From NCBI GenBank assembly GCA_945920185.1, contig CAMEJP010000002.1:1-64000 (forward strand): a stretch of 64,000 nt of DNA, in the 5' to 3' direction. Position numbers and translations under genes: made by a program. Origin of the DNA: an uncultured Eubacterium sp. (GTDB taxonomy: Bacteria; Bacillota; Clostridia; Lachnospirales; Lachnospiraceae). Positions 7,306 through 15,910 of this stretch are shown here, piece by piece. How positions within the stretch are numbered: the stretch's first letter is position 1; each line of letters begins with the position of its first letter. The notes under the pieces are model-generated. The model made no database searches. It was not told where the DNA came from and saw only the letters and a program-made list of their open reading frames with translations.

Positions 7306-7728
7306 ATGACCATAATATTTATAATAATTGTCTGCACATTGGCTATATTAAGTCTGACAGACATAAGGAGAAGAGAGGTAACGCTTGTGGGACCTTTGAT
7401 TATAGCGTCAGCAGGCATCATTGAAATCTTTATGGGTAATCAGAGTATGGCAGGCGCTTTGTCAGGACTTTTAATCGGTGCCGTTTTTTATGTGGCTGCA
7501 GTTATAACAGGAGAGAGTATAGGAAAGGGAGATGCCATTTTACTTGGCTGTCTTGGAATATATCTCGGATTGGAGCGTTTGCTCTATATTATGCTCATTA
7601 CAGGTATGGCACTATTTTTAAGCGCGGCAGTTTTGTTTGCAATAAAAAGAAACAGAAAACAAAAACTTCCGATGATACCTTTTATTTTTGTAGGATTTTT
7701 GGGAGGGATGTTAATTGAAAAAATATAG
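7306..7728 (+). CDS. Prepilin peptidase, A24 family (TadV/CpaA-like)
   Basis: A 140-residue integral membrane aspartic protease that would cleave the leader of Flp pilins and pseudopilins at the membrane. Two catalytic aspartates are seen in LTDIRRREV (near residue 20) and in GKGDAILLG (around residue 79). It is short, as in Tad systems, and has no N-methylase domain. The start at 7306 is chosen because AAAGGAG lies 10 bases ahead; ATGs at 7285 and 7297 are in frame but badly spaced. It overlaps the next gene by 14 bases. Confidence 0.85.
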   Translation: MTIIFIIIVCTLAILSLTDIRRREVTLVGPLIIASAGIIEIFMGNQSMAGALSGLLIGAVFYVAAVITGESIGKGDAILLGCLGIYLGLERLLYIMLITGMALFLSAAVLFAIKRNRKQKLPMIPFIFVGFLGGMLIEKI

Positions 7729-8185
7729 TGCATCATTTACGGTAGAGGCAAGCATTATCATGCCGTTAATTACCTTCCTTACGGTAGGGCTTATGCTGCT
7801 TGCCATGTACATGGCAGATTGTCAGACAGCAAGAAATATGAGTATGATAAACAGTATAAAACGTGCGGAAGAATATTATTTTTATGCAGACGAAGACACA
7901 CGTTTTTTGAATACGGAGAATAAAATTCAGGATAATATTTACAAGTCAGGATTTCGGTCAGGGACATTAGGTTTTAGAGAATTGGTTAATAAAAATCAGT
8001 TTATACTTGGCGTGTCCGACATTGAAACGGATACAAATCTTTATGGAATACAAACAAAGCTGTATTTAAAATCAAAGACAGCATTTTCGCAGGATGATGC
8101 TGTCGTGGTAAAAGAAACTGCCGTCAGGCGTGACAATGTTGATTTTATACGTATTATAAGCGTGCTGGCGAAAGGAGGAATATAG
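7715..8185 (+). CDS. TadE-like pseudopilin
   Basis: A 156-residue protein with an N-terminal pseudopilin segment (ASFTVEASIIMPLITFLTVG), including the Glu of the class III signal, followed by a helix and a short extracytoplasmic domain. The start is a TTG at 7715 with GGGAGGG 7 bases upstream. It overlaps both its neighbours, so it is translated as part of the same Tad operon and is a likely substrate of the peptidase encoded just before it. Confidence 0.8.
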   Translation: MKKYSASFTVEASIIMPLITFLTVGLMLLAMYMADCQTARNMSMINSIKRAEEYYFYADEDTRFLNTENKIQDNIYKSGFRSGTLGFRELVNKNQFILGVSDIETDTNLYGIQTKLYLKSKTAFSQDDAVVVKETAVRRDNVDFIRIISVLAKGGI

Positions 8186-9423
8186 TGAATATACACATGG
8201 AAACAGGTTCAGACGGCAAAATGTTAATTGTCGAGGGAAAAGAAAGTGAAATGGTGGATAACTATGAGTTAAAAATGTTTAAGAGCAACGTCATATGCGG
8301 CTTTCTTGATTTTGACGTGGTAAGTATTGATAACAAAAGACGTTATAGCTATGACATAAGCGGAGCGACAAGTATCAGGGATGCATTTGGAAGCGAAGCC
8401 ATGAACAGACTTCAGGTTATACAGCTTGTTACGGCCCTCAAAAATGCGGTGAGTGAACTTAACACATTTCTTATCGATTATGATAAAATTTTTCTGACGC
8501 CGGATACCGTCTTTTTAAAAGACGGTAAATACAATTTTTGTTTTTGCATGGAAAATGATATTTCCTTTACGGAAGGACTTAGAGACATTATGGAATATAT
8601 TCTGGAACGGATAGATTATCGTGACAATGAAGCTGTGGTTCTTGCGTATAAGCTGTACCATCAGGTGGTACGTGACGGGATAGGTATAGAAGCTCTGGAC
8701 GTTGAAGGTGAAAAAAGAGATACTTTTGAAAGAAATGCATGGGAAAATGTTGCGAAAAAAGAGATTATATCTTACAAAGACTATGCGGAAGAATATGATA
8801 TTCGTGAGGATAAATGCAAAAGTGAAAATGATGCGTCCAAAAAGAATTTTTCTCTCACGGGACAAACCATATTTTTTGCAGCGTTGTGCGGAATAAGTTT
8901 TGTCGGAATATTTGTTGAGGGTATGCTGCCGCTTCCGGATACTCTTTTAAAGTGTGTAGTGCTTATTTCGATGGCAGCGGGCGCATATTCTTTGATGTGC
9001 GATTACAGAAAATATAAGGGCAACGCCGGTAAAAAGACAAATGAAGCTGAAAGTGATGCAAAAACGTACGGGGCAAAAACAGAAGATTCCTCAGGAGAGC
9101 AAACTATGCTGCTTGAACCGCAGTGTCCGCGTATTATATACAGTATGGGCGGTGAGGATGTGCGTGTAAGTGTTGACCGTATTCCGTTTACGATAGGAAG
9201 CGGAAGGGATGTTGACTGTCTTATAAAGCGAAGGTCCGTAAGCAGGCTTCATGCCAGAATATTTAACGAGGGAAGCCGATATTTCATAGAGGATTTAAGG
9301 TCTACCAACGGAACGAGAGTGGACAATAAAAGGCTTGCACATAATCAGGTGGTGGAGCTTTTTGACGGAAGCATTATTGAAATAGCGGATGTGGAGGCAG
9401 AGTTTAAAAAAGCCCTTGACTAA
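8185..9423 (+). CDS. FHA-domain membrane protein with DUF6382-like N-terminus
   Basis: A 412-residue protein. Residues 1-200 form a domain seen in Clostridia Tad clusters (DUF6382-like); residues 230-275 hold two membrane helices; residues 315-410 are a forkhead-associated domain with GSGRDVDC, the RRSVSRLHARI block and the STNGTRVDN motif, which bind phosphothreonine. Start is GTG, sharing its first base with the last base of the previous stop, with AAAGGAGG ahead. It probably links the pilus machinery to Ser/Thr phosphorylation. It is the last gene of the Tad operon. Confidence 0.8.
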   Translation: MNIHMETGSDGKMLIVEGKESEMVDNYELKMFKSNVICGFLDFDVVSIDNKRRYSYDISGATSIRDAFGSEAMNRLQVIQLVTALKNAVSELNTFLIDYDKIFLTPDTVFLKDGKYNFCFCMENDISFTEGLRDIMEYILERIDYRDNEAVVLAYKLYHQVVRDGIGIEALDVEGEKRDTFERNAWENVAKKEIISYKDYAEEYDIREDKCKSENDASKKNFSLTGQTIFFAALCGISFVGIFVEGMLPLPDTLLKCVVLISMAAGAYSLMCDYRKYKGNAGKKTNEAESDAKTYGAKTEDSSGEQTMLLEPQCPRIIYSMGGEDVRVSVDRIPFTIGSGRDVDCLIKRRSVSRLHARIFNEGSRYFIEDLRSTNGTRVDNKRLAHNQVVELFDGSIIEIADVEAEFKKALD

Positions 9424-9446
9424 CTTGCAATCAGATGTTAATATTC

Positions 9447-9699
9447 ATACATACAGTTTAAAAGGCTGAGAAGGAGACTTGTATACTTAGGCGTCGACAG
9501 GGATACGGTGTCATTGACTGAGAGCACCGTTTGAAAGAGAGTATTGCAGGAACACTCCGGAGCCGGCATTCTGAAATTAAGTAGGTTTGCACGTTGCACG
9601 CGTTAAGTGTATTGAGTGGAGGCTTTTTGGCCTCAATACGGGTGGTACCGCGGTTTAAGATTTATCCGTCCCGAAGTGTTTTTCACTTCGGGATTTTTT
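9447..9699 (+). promoter_or_regulatory. T-box riboswitch ahead of aspS-gatCAB
   Basis: The T-box signature GGGTGGTACCGCGG is at 9640-9653 and a terminator (TCCCGAAGTG/CACTTCGGGA plus six T) at 9669-9699. Stem I can be folded: basal GGAG (9473-9476) with CTCC (9555-9558), then ATACT with AGTAT, and an apical ACGGTG/CACCGT hairpin holding the GAGAG element. That leaves GAACA on the 3' side of the specifier loop. GAAC (9550-9553) contains GAA (Glu) and AAC (Asn), offset by one base. A two-codon T-box reading tRNA-Asn and tRNA-Glu has been described ahead of the transamidation operon of Clostridium acetobutylicum, and this layout matches it. A possible promoter, TTGCAA with TACATA 17 bases on, is at 9424-9452. 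Confidence 0.9.
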
Positions 9700-9700
9700 A

Positions 9701-9734
9701 TGTAATAGGAAAGTTCTTTGAATTTCCTATTACA
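9701..9734. other. Hairpin between T-box terminator and aspS
   Basis: A perfect 12-bp inverted repeat, TGTAATAGGAAA / TTTCCTATTACA, with a 10-base loop. It follows the T-box terminator directly. No U-tract follows, so it is more likely an RNA-stability or processing hairpin than a second terminator. The remaining sequence to 9840 shows nothing else. Confidence 0.45.
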
Positions 9735-9850
9735 CAAAAAGTGCTCCGCACTCGAGCGAATAAGAAGTAGTTGCTGATATTCAAAAGGATTATGCGGATA
9801 AGACCCGAAAGAACAGAAAATATATCTGATTCATTTTTTAGGAGGACGCT

Positions 9851-11596
9851 ATGTCAAACATTTACAGAGAAAGAACCATTAATAATGTCAGTGAGCAGGA
9901 CATCGGAAGCACTTTGAGAGTGGCAGGATGGGTTGAGAATATAAGAGATCACGGCGGAGTATCTTTTATTGACCTCAGAGATATGTACGGTGTGCTTCAG
10001 GTTGTCATTCGTGACACAAAACTTCTTGAAGGTATTAAGAAGGAAGAGTGTGTAAGTATTCAGGGTATCGTGGAGAAAAGAGATGAGGAAACTTATAATC
10101 CTAAGATTCCGTCAGGTACCATTGAGCTTGAAGCAAAGAGTATAGACATTCTCGGACAGGTATACACGGCACTTCCTTTTGAGGTTATGACATCTAAGGA
10201 GGTCAGAGAAGATGTACGTCTTAAGTATCGTTATCTTGACCTTAGAAATCAAAAGGTAAAGGATAATATTATTTTCCGTTCACAGGTTATATCATTTCTT
10301 CGTCAGAAGATGACAGAGATGGGATTTTTGGAGATACAGACACCTATTCTGTGTGCCTCAAGCCCGGAGGGTGCAAGAGATTATATAGTTCCGTCAAGAA
10401 AGTATAAGGGCAAATTTTATGCGCTTCCGCAGGCACCGCAGCAGTATAAGCAGCTTTTAATGGTTTCGGGTTTTGATAAATATTTTCAGGTAGCTCCTTG
10501 CTTTAGAGATGAAGATGCAAGAGCGGATCGTTCTCCGGGCGAGTTCTATCAGCTTGATTTTGAGATGAGCTTTGCCACACAGGAGGATGTATTTAAGGTG
10601 GGCGAAGAAGTACTCAGTGCCACATTTGAGAAGTTTGCACCTGAGGGCTTTGAAGTTACGAAAGCACCTTATCCTATTATCAGCTACAAGCAGGCTATGC
10701 TGGAGTTTGGTTCAGATAAGCCGGACCTCAGAAATCCGCTTAGAATTATAGATGTTACGGACTTCTTCCAGAAGTGTACGTTTAAACCATTCATAGGAAA
10801 GACGGTAAGAGCCATAAAGGTTCATGCCGAGATGAGCAAGGGATTCCATGAAAAGCTTTTGAAGTTTGCTACGGGTCTTGGCATGGGAGGACTCGGATAT
10901 CTTGAAGTGCTTGAGGACCTTTCTTACAAAGGACCTATTGACAAGTTCATTCCAGATGAGCTTAAGAAAGAGTTTATTGAGCTTGCAGGACTTAGAGCAG
11001 GCGATACGATTTTCTTTATGGCAGATAAGGAAGAGAGAGCGGCTTACTATGCGGGAATGATTCGTAATGAGCTTGGAGAGAAACTTGACATTATAGAGAA
11101 AAATGCTTACAGATTCTGCTATGTAAATGATTTCCCAATGTTTGAGAAGGATCCGGAGACAAAGAAAATTGGATTTACGCATAATCCGTTTTCAATGCCG
11201 CAGGGCGGTCTTGAGGCTCTCAACACAAAAGACCCTCTGGATATACTTGCTTATCAGTATGACATCGTATGTAACGGTGTTGAGCTTTCAAGCGGTGCAG
11301 TCCGTAATCACGACATGCAGATAATGGTTAAGGCATTTGAAATTGCCGGATATGACGAGGAAGTGCTTAAGGCTAAATTTGGAGCACTCTACAATGCATT
11401 CCAGTTCGGTGCGCCTCCACATGCAGGTATGGCACCGGGTATAGACAGAATGATTATGCTTCTTACCAATGAGGAAAATATTCGTGAGGTTATACCGTTC
11501 CCTATGAGTGGTACGGCACAGGACCTTATGTGCGGTGCGCCGAATGAGGTTACCGAGCAGCAGCTTCGCGAGGTTCATATAAAGGTAAGAGATTAA
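9851..11596 (+). CDS. aspS: Aspartyl-tRNA synthetase, probably non-discriminating
   Basis: A 581-residue bacterial-type AspRS that charges tRNA-Asp and, in this context, probably also tRNA-Asn with aspartate. Seen: an OB-fold anticodon-binding domain (residues 1-110), class II motif 2 (FRDEDARADRSPGEF), the bacterial insertion domain (about 290-410) and motif 3 (GMAPGIDRM). His34 in the RDHGG segment is the residue found in non-discriminating enzymes, where discriminating ones carry Leu (for example RDLGS). It heads the gatCAB operon under the T-box. AGGAGG precedes the ATG. Confidence 0.95.
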   Translation: MSNIYRERTINNVSEQDIGSTLRVAGWVENIRDHGGVSFIDLRDMYGVLQVVIRDTKLLEGIKKEECVSIQGIVEKRDEETYNPKIPSGTIELEAKSIDILGQVYTALPFEVMTSKEVREDVRLKYRYLDLRNQKVKDNIIFRSQVISFLRQKMTEMGFLEIQTPILCASSPEGARDYIVPSRKYKGKFYALPQAPQQYKQLLMVSGFDKYFQVAPCFRDEDARADRSPGEFYQLDFEMSFATQEDVFKVGEEVLSATFEKFAPEGFEVTKAPYPIISYKQAMLEFGSDKPDLRNPLRIIDVTDFFQKCTFKPFIGKTVRAIKVHAEMSKGFHEKLLKFATGLGMGGLGYLEVLEDLSYKGPIDKFIPDELKKEFIELAGLRAGDTIFFMADKEERAAYYAGMIRNELGEKLDIIEKNAYRFCYVNDFPMFEKDPETKKIGFTHNPFSMPQGGLEALNTKDPLDILAYQYDIVCNGVELSSGAVRNHDMQIMVKAFEIAGYDEEVLKAKFGALYNAFQFGAPPHAGMAPGIDRMIMLLTNEENIREVIPFPMSGTAQDLMCGAPNEVTEQQLREVHIKVRD

Positions 11597-11641
11597 CAAA
11601 GCTGTTTTGAGTGTTTTAGCACTCAGGAAAGTGAGGAAAAT

Positions 11642-11935
11642 ATGGCAAATGTTATTTCGGACGAGACAATAGAGTATGTAGGCATTTTGGCAAAGCTGGA
11701 GCTTTCTGACGAGGAGAAAGAGGCTGCCAAAAATGATATGGCACGTATGCTTGACTATATTGATATGCTGAATGAACTTGATACGACAGGCGTTGAGCCG
11801 ATGTCACACATTTTTCCTGTGGAAAATGTTATGAGAGAGGACGTGGTGACAAACGGTGACGGCAGCGAGGAAACTCTTGCAAATGCACCGGAACGCCATG
11901 ATACGGCATTTGTTGTGCCTAAAACAGTAGAGTAG
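11642..11935 (+). CDS. gatC: Asp/Glu-tRNA amidotransferase subunit C
   Basis: A 97-residue small subunit that holds GatA and GatB together in the GatCAB complex. The sequence shows the usual helical N-terminus (YVGILAKLELSDEEKE), the middle LDYIDMLNELDTTGVEPMSH and the belt segment near VENVMREDVV. It has the extended AGGAAAGTGAGGAAAAT ribosome block described elsewhere in this window, preceded by a small hairpin GAGTG/CACTC. Confidence 0.95.
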   Translation: MANVISDETIEYVGILAKLELSDEEKEAAKNDMARMLDYIDMLNELDTTGVEPMSHIFPVENVMREDVVTNGDGSEETLANAPERHDTAFVVPKTVE

Positions 11936-11991
11936 GCAGTGTTACAGATGGAATGTCTGCAATTATCGGCAGGCTTGGAAAGGAGATTTGT

Positions 11992-13437
11992 ATGAGTTTG
12001 TTAGATTTAACGGCTACCGCTCTTGCAAAGGAGATAAAGCTGGGACACACTACGGCTGTTGAGGCTATGGAAGCGTGTCTTGGCAGAATTGACGAGTCAG
12101 AGAAAGAATATAACTGTTATGTCACTATTGACAGAGAGGCTGCATTAAAGGCTGCGGCAGAAGTTCAGAAAAAGATTGAAAACGGTGAGCTTTCAGGACC
12201 TTTAGCCGGTGTTCCGGTCGCAATAAAGGATAATATGTGTACAAAGGGAATGCTTACGACTTGTTCCTCTAAAATACTTGAAAACTTTATTCCTCAGTTT
12301 AGCAGCGAGGCGGTGTTAAAGCTTGAGGAAGCCGGAGCTGTAATCATAGGAAAGACGAATATGGATGAGTTCGCCATGGGTTCGACAACGGAAACAAGTG
12401 CCTACGGCGTAACGAAAAATCCAAGAAATACGGAGCATGTACCGGGAGGTTCATCAGGAGGTTCGGCTGCGGCTGTGGCTGCAAATGAATGTTTCTTTGC
12501 GTTGGGTTCTGATACGGGAGGTTCTATACGTCAGCCGGCATCATACTGCGGCGTGGTAGGTATGAAGCCTACTTACGGTACGGTCAGCAGATACGGACTT
12601 ATAGCTTACGGTTCATCCCTTGACCAGATTGGACCACTTTGCAAGGATGTTACGGATTGTGCAACAATCCTTGAGATTATATCGGGTCATGACAAAAAGG
12701 ATTCTACTTCCGTGAAGCGTTTGGATACGGATTTTACTTCTGCATTGACAGATGACGTTAAGGGTATGCGAATCGGTATTCCAAAGGATTACTTTGGCGA
12801 GGGACTTGACAGCGAAGTAAAAGAGGCTGTTTTAAATGTAGCTAAGGTGCTTGAACAGAAGGGCGCGATAGTCGAGGAGTTTGATTTGAGCCTTGTTTCA
12901 TATGCCATTCCAACCTATTATACAATAGCTGCGGCAGAAGCCAGCTCTAATCTTGAAAGATTTGACGGTGTAAAGTACGGTTACAGGGCTAAAGATTTTG
13001 AAGGTCTGCACAGTATGTATAAAAAGACGCGTTCAGAAGGTTTTGGCGCAGAGGTTAAGCGTAGAATCATGCTTGGTTCGTTCGTCTTAAGCTCAGGCTA
13101 CTATGATGCGTATTATCTTAAGGCGCTAAGAGTTAAAGCAATGATTAAAAAGGCATTTGACGAGGCGTTTGCAAAATATGATGTAATTCTCGGACCTGTA
13201 GCGCCTACTACAGCTCCGAAGCTTGGTTCATCGCTTTCAGACCCTATAAAAATGTACCTTGGAGATATATATACCATTTCAGTAAATCTTGCGGGACTTC
13301 CGGGAATCAGTGTTCCTTGCGGAAAGGACAGTGCGGGACTTCCGATAGGTGTACAGCTTATAGGTGACTGCTTTAACGAGAAAAAGCTGATACAGACAGC
13401 TTACGCATATGAGCAGGCTCGTGGAAAATTTGAGTGA
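11992..13437 (+). CDS. gatA: Asp/Glu-tRNA amidotransferase subunit A
   Basis: A 481-residue amidase-signature enzyme that releases ammonia from glutamine for transamidation. The Ser-cisSer-Lys catalytic set is visible: Lys in AIKDNMCTKG, the GSSGGSAAAV loop and GSDTGGSIRQP. The start at 11992 is chosen because GGAAAGGAG lies about 8 bases upstream; the longer frame from 11953 begins in the gap with no ribosome site. Third gene of the T-box operon. Confidence 0.95.
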   Translation: MSLLDLTATALAKEIKLGHTTAVEAMEACLGRIDESEKEYNCYVTIDREAALKAAAEVQKKIENGELSGPLAGVPVAIKDNMCTKGMLTTCSSKILENFIPQFSSEAVLKLEEAGAVIIGKTNMDEFAMGSTTETSAYGVTKNPRNTEHVPGGSSGGSAAAVAANECFFALGSDTGGSIRQPASYCGVVGMKPTYGTVSRYGLIAYGSSLDQIGPLCKDVTDCATILEIISGHDKKDSTSVKRLDTDFTSALTDDVKGMRIGIPKDYFGEGLDSEVKEAVLNVAKVLEQKGAIVEEFDLSLVSYAIPTYYTIAAAEASSNLERFDGVKYGYRAKDFEGLHSMYKKTRSEGFGAEVKRRIMLGSFVLSSGYYDAYYLKALRVKAMIKKAFDEAFAKYDVILGPVAPTTAPKLGSSLSDPIKMYLGDIYTISVNLAGLPGISVPCGKDSAGLPIGVQLIGDCFNEKKLIQTAYAYEQARGKFE

Positions 13438-13473
13438 AAGTGTCATCATTGATACTTTAGAATGGAGGAAGAA

Positions 13474-14913
13474 ATGTCAAAACAATATGAAACTGTCATA
13501 GGACTTGAAGTTCATGTGGAGCTTGCCACCAAAACAAAGATTTTCTGCGGCTGTTCGACTGCATTTGGCGGTGCACCTAACACACATACATGTCCGGTAT
13601 GTACCGGTATGCCGGGCTCGCTTCCCGTGTTAAATAAGCAGGTGGTAGAGTATGCGGCAGCAGTGGGTCTTGCCACCAACTGTACCATAACAAAGAATTG
13701 CAAATTTGACAGAAAGAATTATTTTTATCCTGATAATCCGCAGAATTATCAGATTTCACAGCTTTATCTGCCTATATGCCGCGACGGACACATAGACATT
13801 ACGCTGTCTGACGGAAGCACAAAGGCTGTAAGGATTCATGAGATTCATATGGAGGAGGACGCAGGAAAGCTCATCCATGACGACTGGGAAGATGTTTCTT
13901 ATGTGGATTTTAACCGTTCAGGCGTGCCTCTTATCGAGATAGTGTCTGAGCCTGATATGAGAAGCGCAGAGGAAGTTATCGCATATCTTGAGAAGCTTAG
14001 ACTTATTATTCAGTATCTCGGTGCTTCCGACTGTAAGCTTCAGGAAGGCTCTATGAGAGCGGATGTAAACCTTTCCGTAAGAGAGGTGGGAGCAAGCGAA
14101 TTTGGTACGAGAACCGAAACCAAGAATCTTAACTCATTTTCTGCCATAGCAAGAGCGATTGAGGCAGAGAAAAACAGACAGATTGACCTTATAGAGGCAG
14201 GTGAGCCTGTTATACAGGAAACGAGAAGATGGGATGACAATAAGGCATACTCTTATGCTATGCGTTCTAAGGAGGATGCTCAGGATTACAGATATTTCCC
14301 GGATCCTGACCTTGTTCCGTTAAATATAAGTGACGAGTGGCTTGCTGAGATAAGAAGCCGCCAGCCTGAGTTTAAGACAGAGAAAATGGAACGCTATGCA
14401 AGGGAATTTGGCATACCTGAGTATGATATCAATATAATCACGGATTCCAAGCGTCTTGCGGACTTATTTGAAGCGACCACGGCACTTTGCAATCAGCCTA
14501 AAAAGGTGTCAAACTGGATACTTGGCGAAACTATGAGAATTTTGAAGGAAGAAGGCAAGGAGCCGGAGGATATTACATTTTCACCGGAAAATCTTGCTAA
14601 ACTCATAAAGCTCGTAGAGGACGGCACAATCAATATGACGGTTGCAAAGGAGATATTTGAAAAGATATTTGCCGATGATATTGACCCTGAAAAATATGTT
14701 GAGGAAAACGGCCTTAAAATGGTAAGTGACGAAGGTGAACTTGTAAAGATAATCAGTGAGATTATAGCTGCCTCACCACAGTCAGTAGCAGACTACAAGG
14801 CAGGAAAAACCAAGGCTATGGGCTATATTGTAGGTCAGGCTATGAAGGCTATGAAGGGCAAGGCAAATCCGGCAACAATCAATAAGCTTGTAAAGGAAGA
14901 ACTTGATAAGTAG
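13474..14913 (+). CDS. gatB: Asp/Glu-tRNA amidotransferase subunit B
   Basis: A 479-residue subunit that binds the misacylated tRNA, activates the side-chain carboxylate with ATP and receives ammonia through a tunnel from GatA. Seen: GLEVHVELAT at the N-terminus, a zinc-site cysteine set (CGCS ... CPVC), and a C-terminal YqeY-like tRNA-binding domain (from about residue 330). Start at 13474 has GGAGG 5 bases upstream. With GatC and GatA it makes Asn-tRNA-Asn and Gln-tRNA-Gln. Confidence 0.95.
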   Translation: MSKQYETVIGLEVHVELATKTKIFCGCSTAFGGAPNTHTCPVCTGMPGSLPVLNKQVVEYAAAVGLATNCTITKNCKFDRKNYFYPDNPQNYQISQLYLPICRDGHIDITLSDGSTKAVRIHEIHMEEDAGKLIHDDWEDVSYVDFNRSGVPLIEIVSEPDMRSAEEVIAYLEKLRLIIQYLGASDCKLQEGSMRADVNLSVREVGASEFGTRTETKNLNSFSAIARAIEAEKNRQIDLIEAGEPVIQETRRWDDNKAYSYAMRSKEDAQDYRYFPDPDLVPLNISDEWLAEIRSRQPEFKTEKMERYAREFGIPEYDINIITDSKRLADLFEATTALCNQPKKVSNWILGETMRILKEEGKEPEDITFSPENLAKLIKLVEDGTINMTVAKEIFEKIFADDIDPEKYVEENGLKMVSDEGELVKIISEIIAASPQSVADYKAGKTKAMGYIVGQAMKAMKGKANPATINKLVKEELDK

Positions 14914-14968
14914 TCATTTGTTTACAGGTAACATTTTGGATATCAGTACAATCTGATGAATTGAGGTA

Positions 14969-15910
14969 ATGATGAATACGATAATCAAAGTATCAAATCT
15001 TACGAAGGAATATAAAGGATTAAAGGCAGTTAATGATTTGTCCTTCGAGGTATACGAGGGAGAAATACTGGGCCTTTTAGGACCTAACGGAAGCGGAAAG
15101 TCCACTACCATTAACTGCATATTGTCTTTGCTTACATTCAGCAAGGGCAGCATAACTGTCTTTGGCGAGGAAATGAAGCCAAGCGCATATAACATAAAAG
15201 AGAAAATAGGCGTTGTATTTCAGGAAGTGTCTGTGTTTGATGAGCTTACCGTGTATGAAAACATAGACTATTTCTGCGGTCTGTATGTAAAGGACAAGAA
15301 AAAGAGGGCAGAATATGTCGAGGATTCCATAGCGCTTGTTGCTTTGGAGGATTTTAAGAAGTTTTATCCTAAGCAGCTTTCGGGCGGTCTTTTAAGAAGG
15401 CTTAACATTGCCTGCGGCATAGCTCACAAACCGAAGGTTATCATATTTGATGAGCCTACCGTGGCAGTTGACCCACAGAGCAGAAATAACATTCTTGACG
15501 GAATCAGGAGGCTTCGTGACGATGGAGCTACCATTATCTATACTACCCATTATATGGAGGAAGTGGAAATACTCTGCGACAGGGTAATCATACTTGATAA
15601 GGGAAGTATAATAGCGGCAGGAACCATTGATGAGCTTAAGGCACTTGCTCACATTGAAGAGAAAGTGTCCGTACATATGGGCAAACCTGACGAATCGCTG
15701 TTTACTCTTCTCAAGTCCGATAAAAATGTGGAGGCTGTATCGTATGATGACGGCGTGCTTAAGATAACTTATGTAAAGGATGAGAACAATCTTGTAGGTC
15801 TTATTGATACGCTTAAAGAACAAAAGGTTTCTTACAGCAAGGTGTATTCGGAACGTCCTACGTTAAATGATGTATTCTTGGAGCTTACAGGAAAGGATTT
15901 GCGCGACTGA
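14969..15910 (+). CDS. ABC transporter ATP-binding protein
   Basis: A 313-residue ATPase with Walker A (GPNGSGKST, about residues 37-45), a Q-loop, an LSGG signature (QLSGGLLRRLNIA), Walker B (VIIFDEPTVAVDP) and the H-loop (TTHYMEEVE). The C-terminal 80 residues match the accessory domain of drug/sodium exporters of the DrrA/NatA type. It starts a three-gene operon with two permeases; the stop overlaps the next start by one base. Substrate cannot be told from sequence. Confidence 0.9.
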   Translation: MMNTIIKVSNLTKEYKGLKAVNDLSFEVYEGEILGLLGPNGSGKSTTINCILSLLTFSKGSITVFGEEMKPSAYNIKEKIGVVFQEVSVFDELTVYENIDYFCGLYVKDKKKRAEYVEDSIALVALEDFKKFYPKQLSGGLLRRLNIACGIAHKPKVIIFDEPTVAVDPQSRNNILDGIRRLRDDGATIIYTTHYMEEVEILCDRVIILDKGSIIAAGTIDELKALAHIEEKVSVHMGKPDESLFTLLKSDKNVEAVSYDDGVLKITYVKDENNLVGLIDTLKEQKVSYSKVYSERPTLNDVFLELTGKDLRD

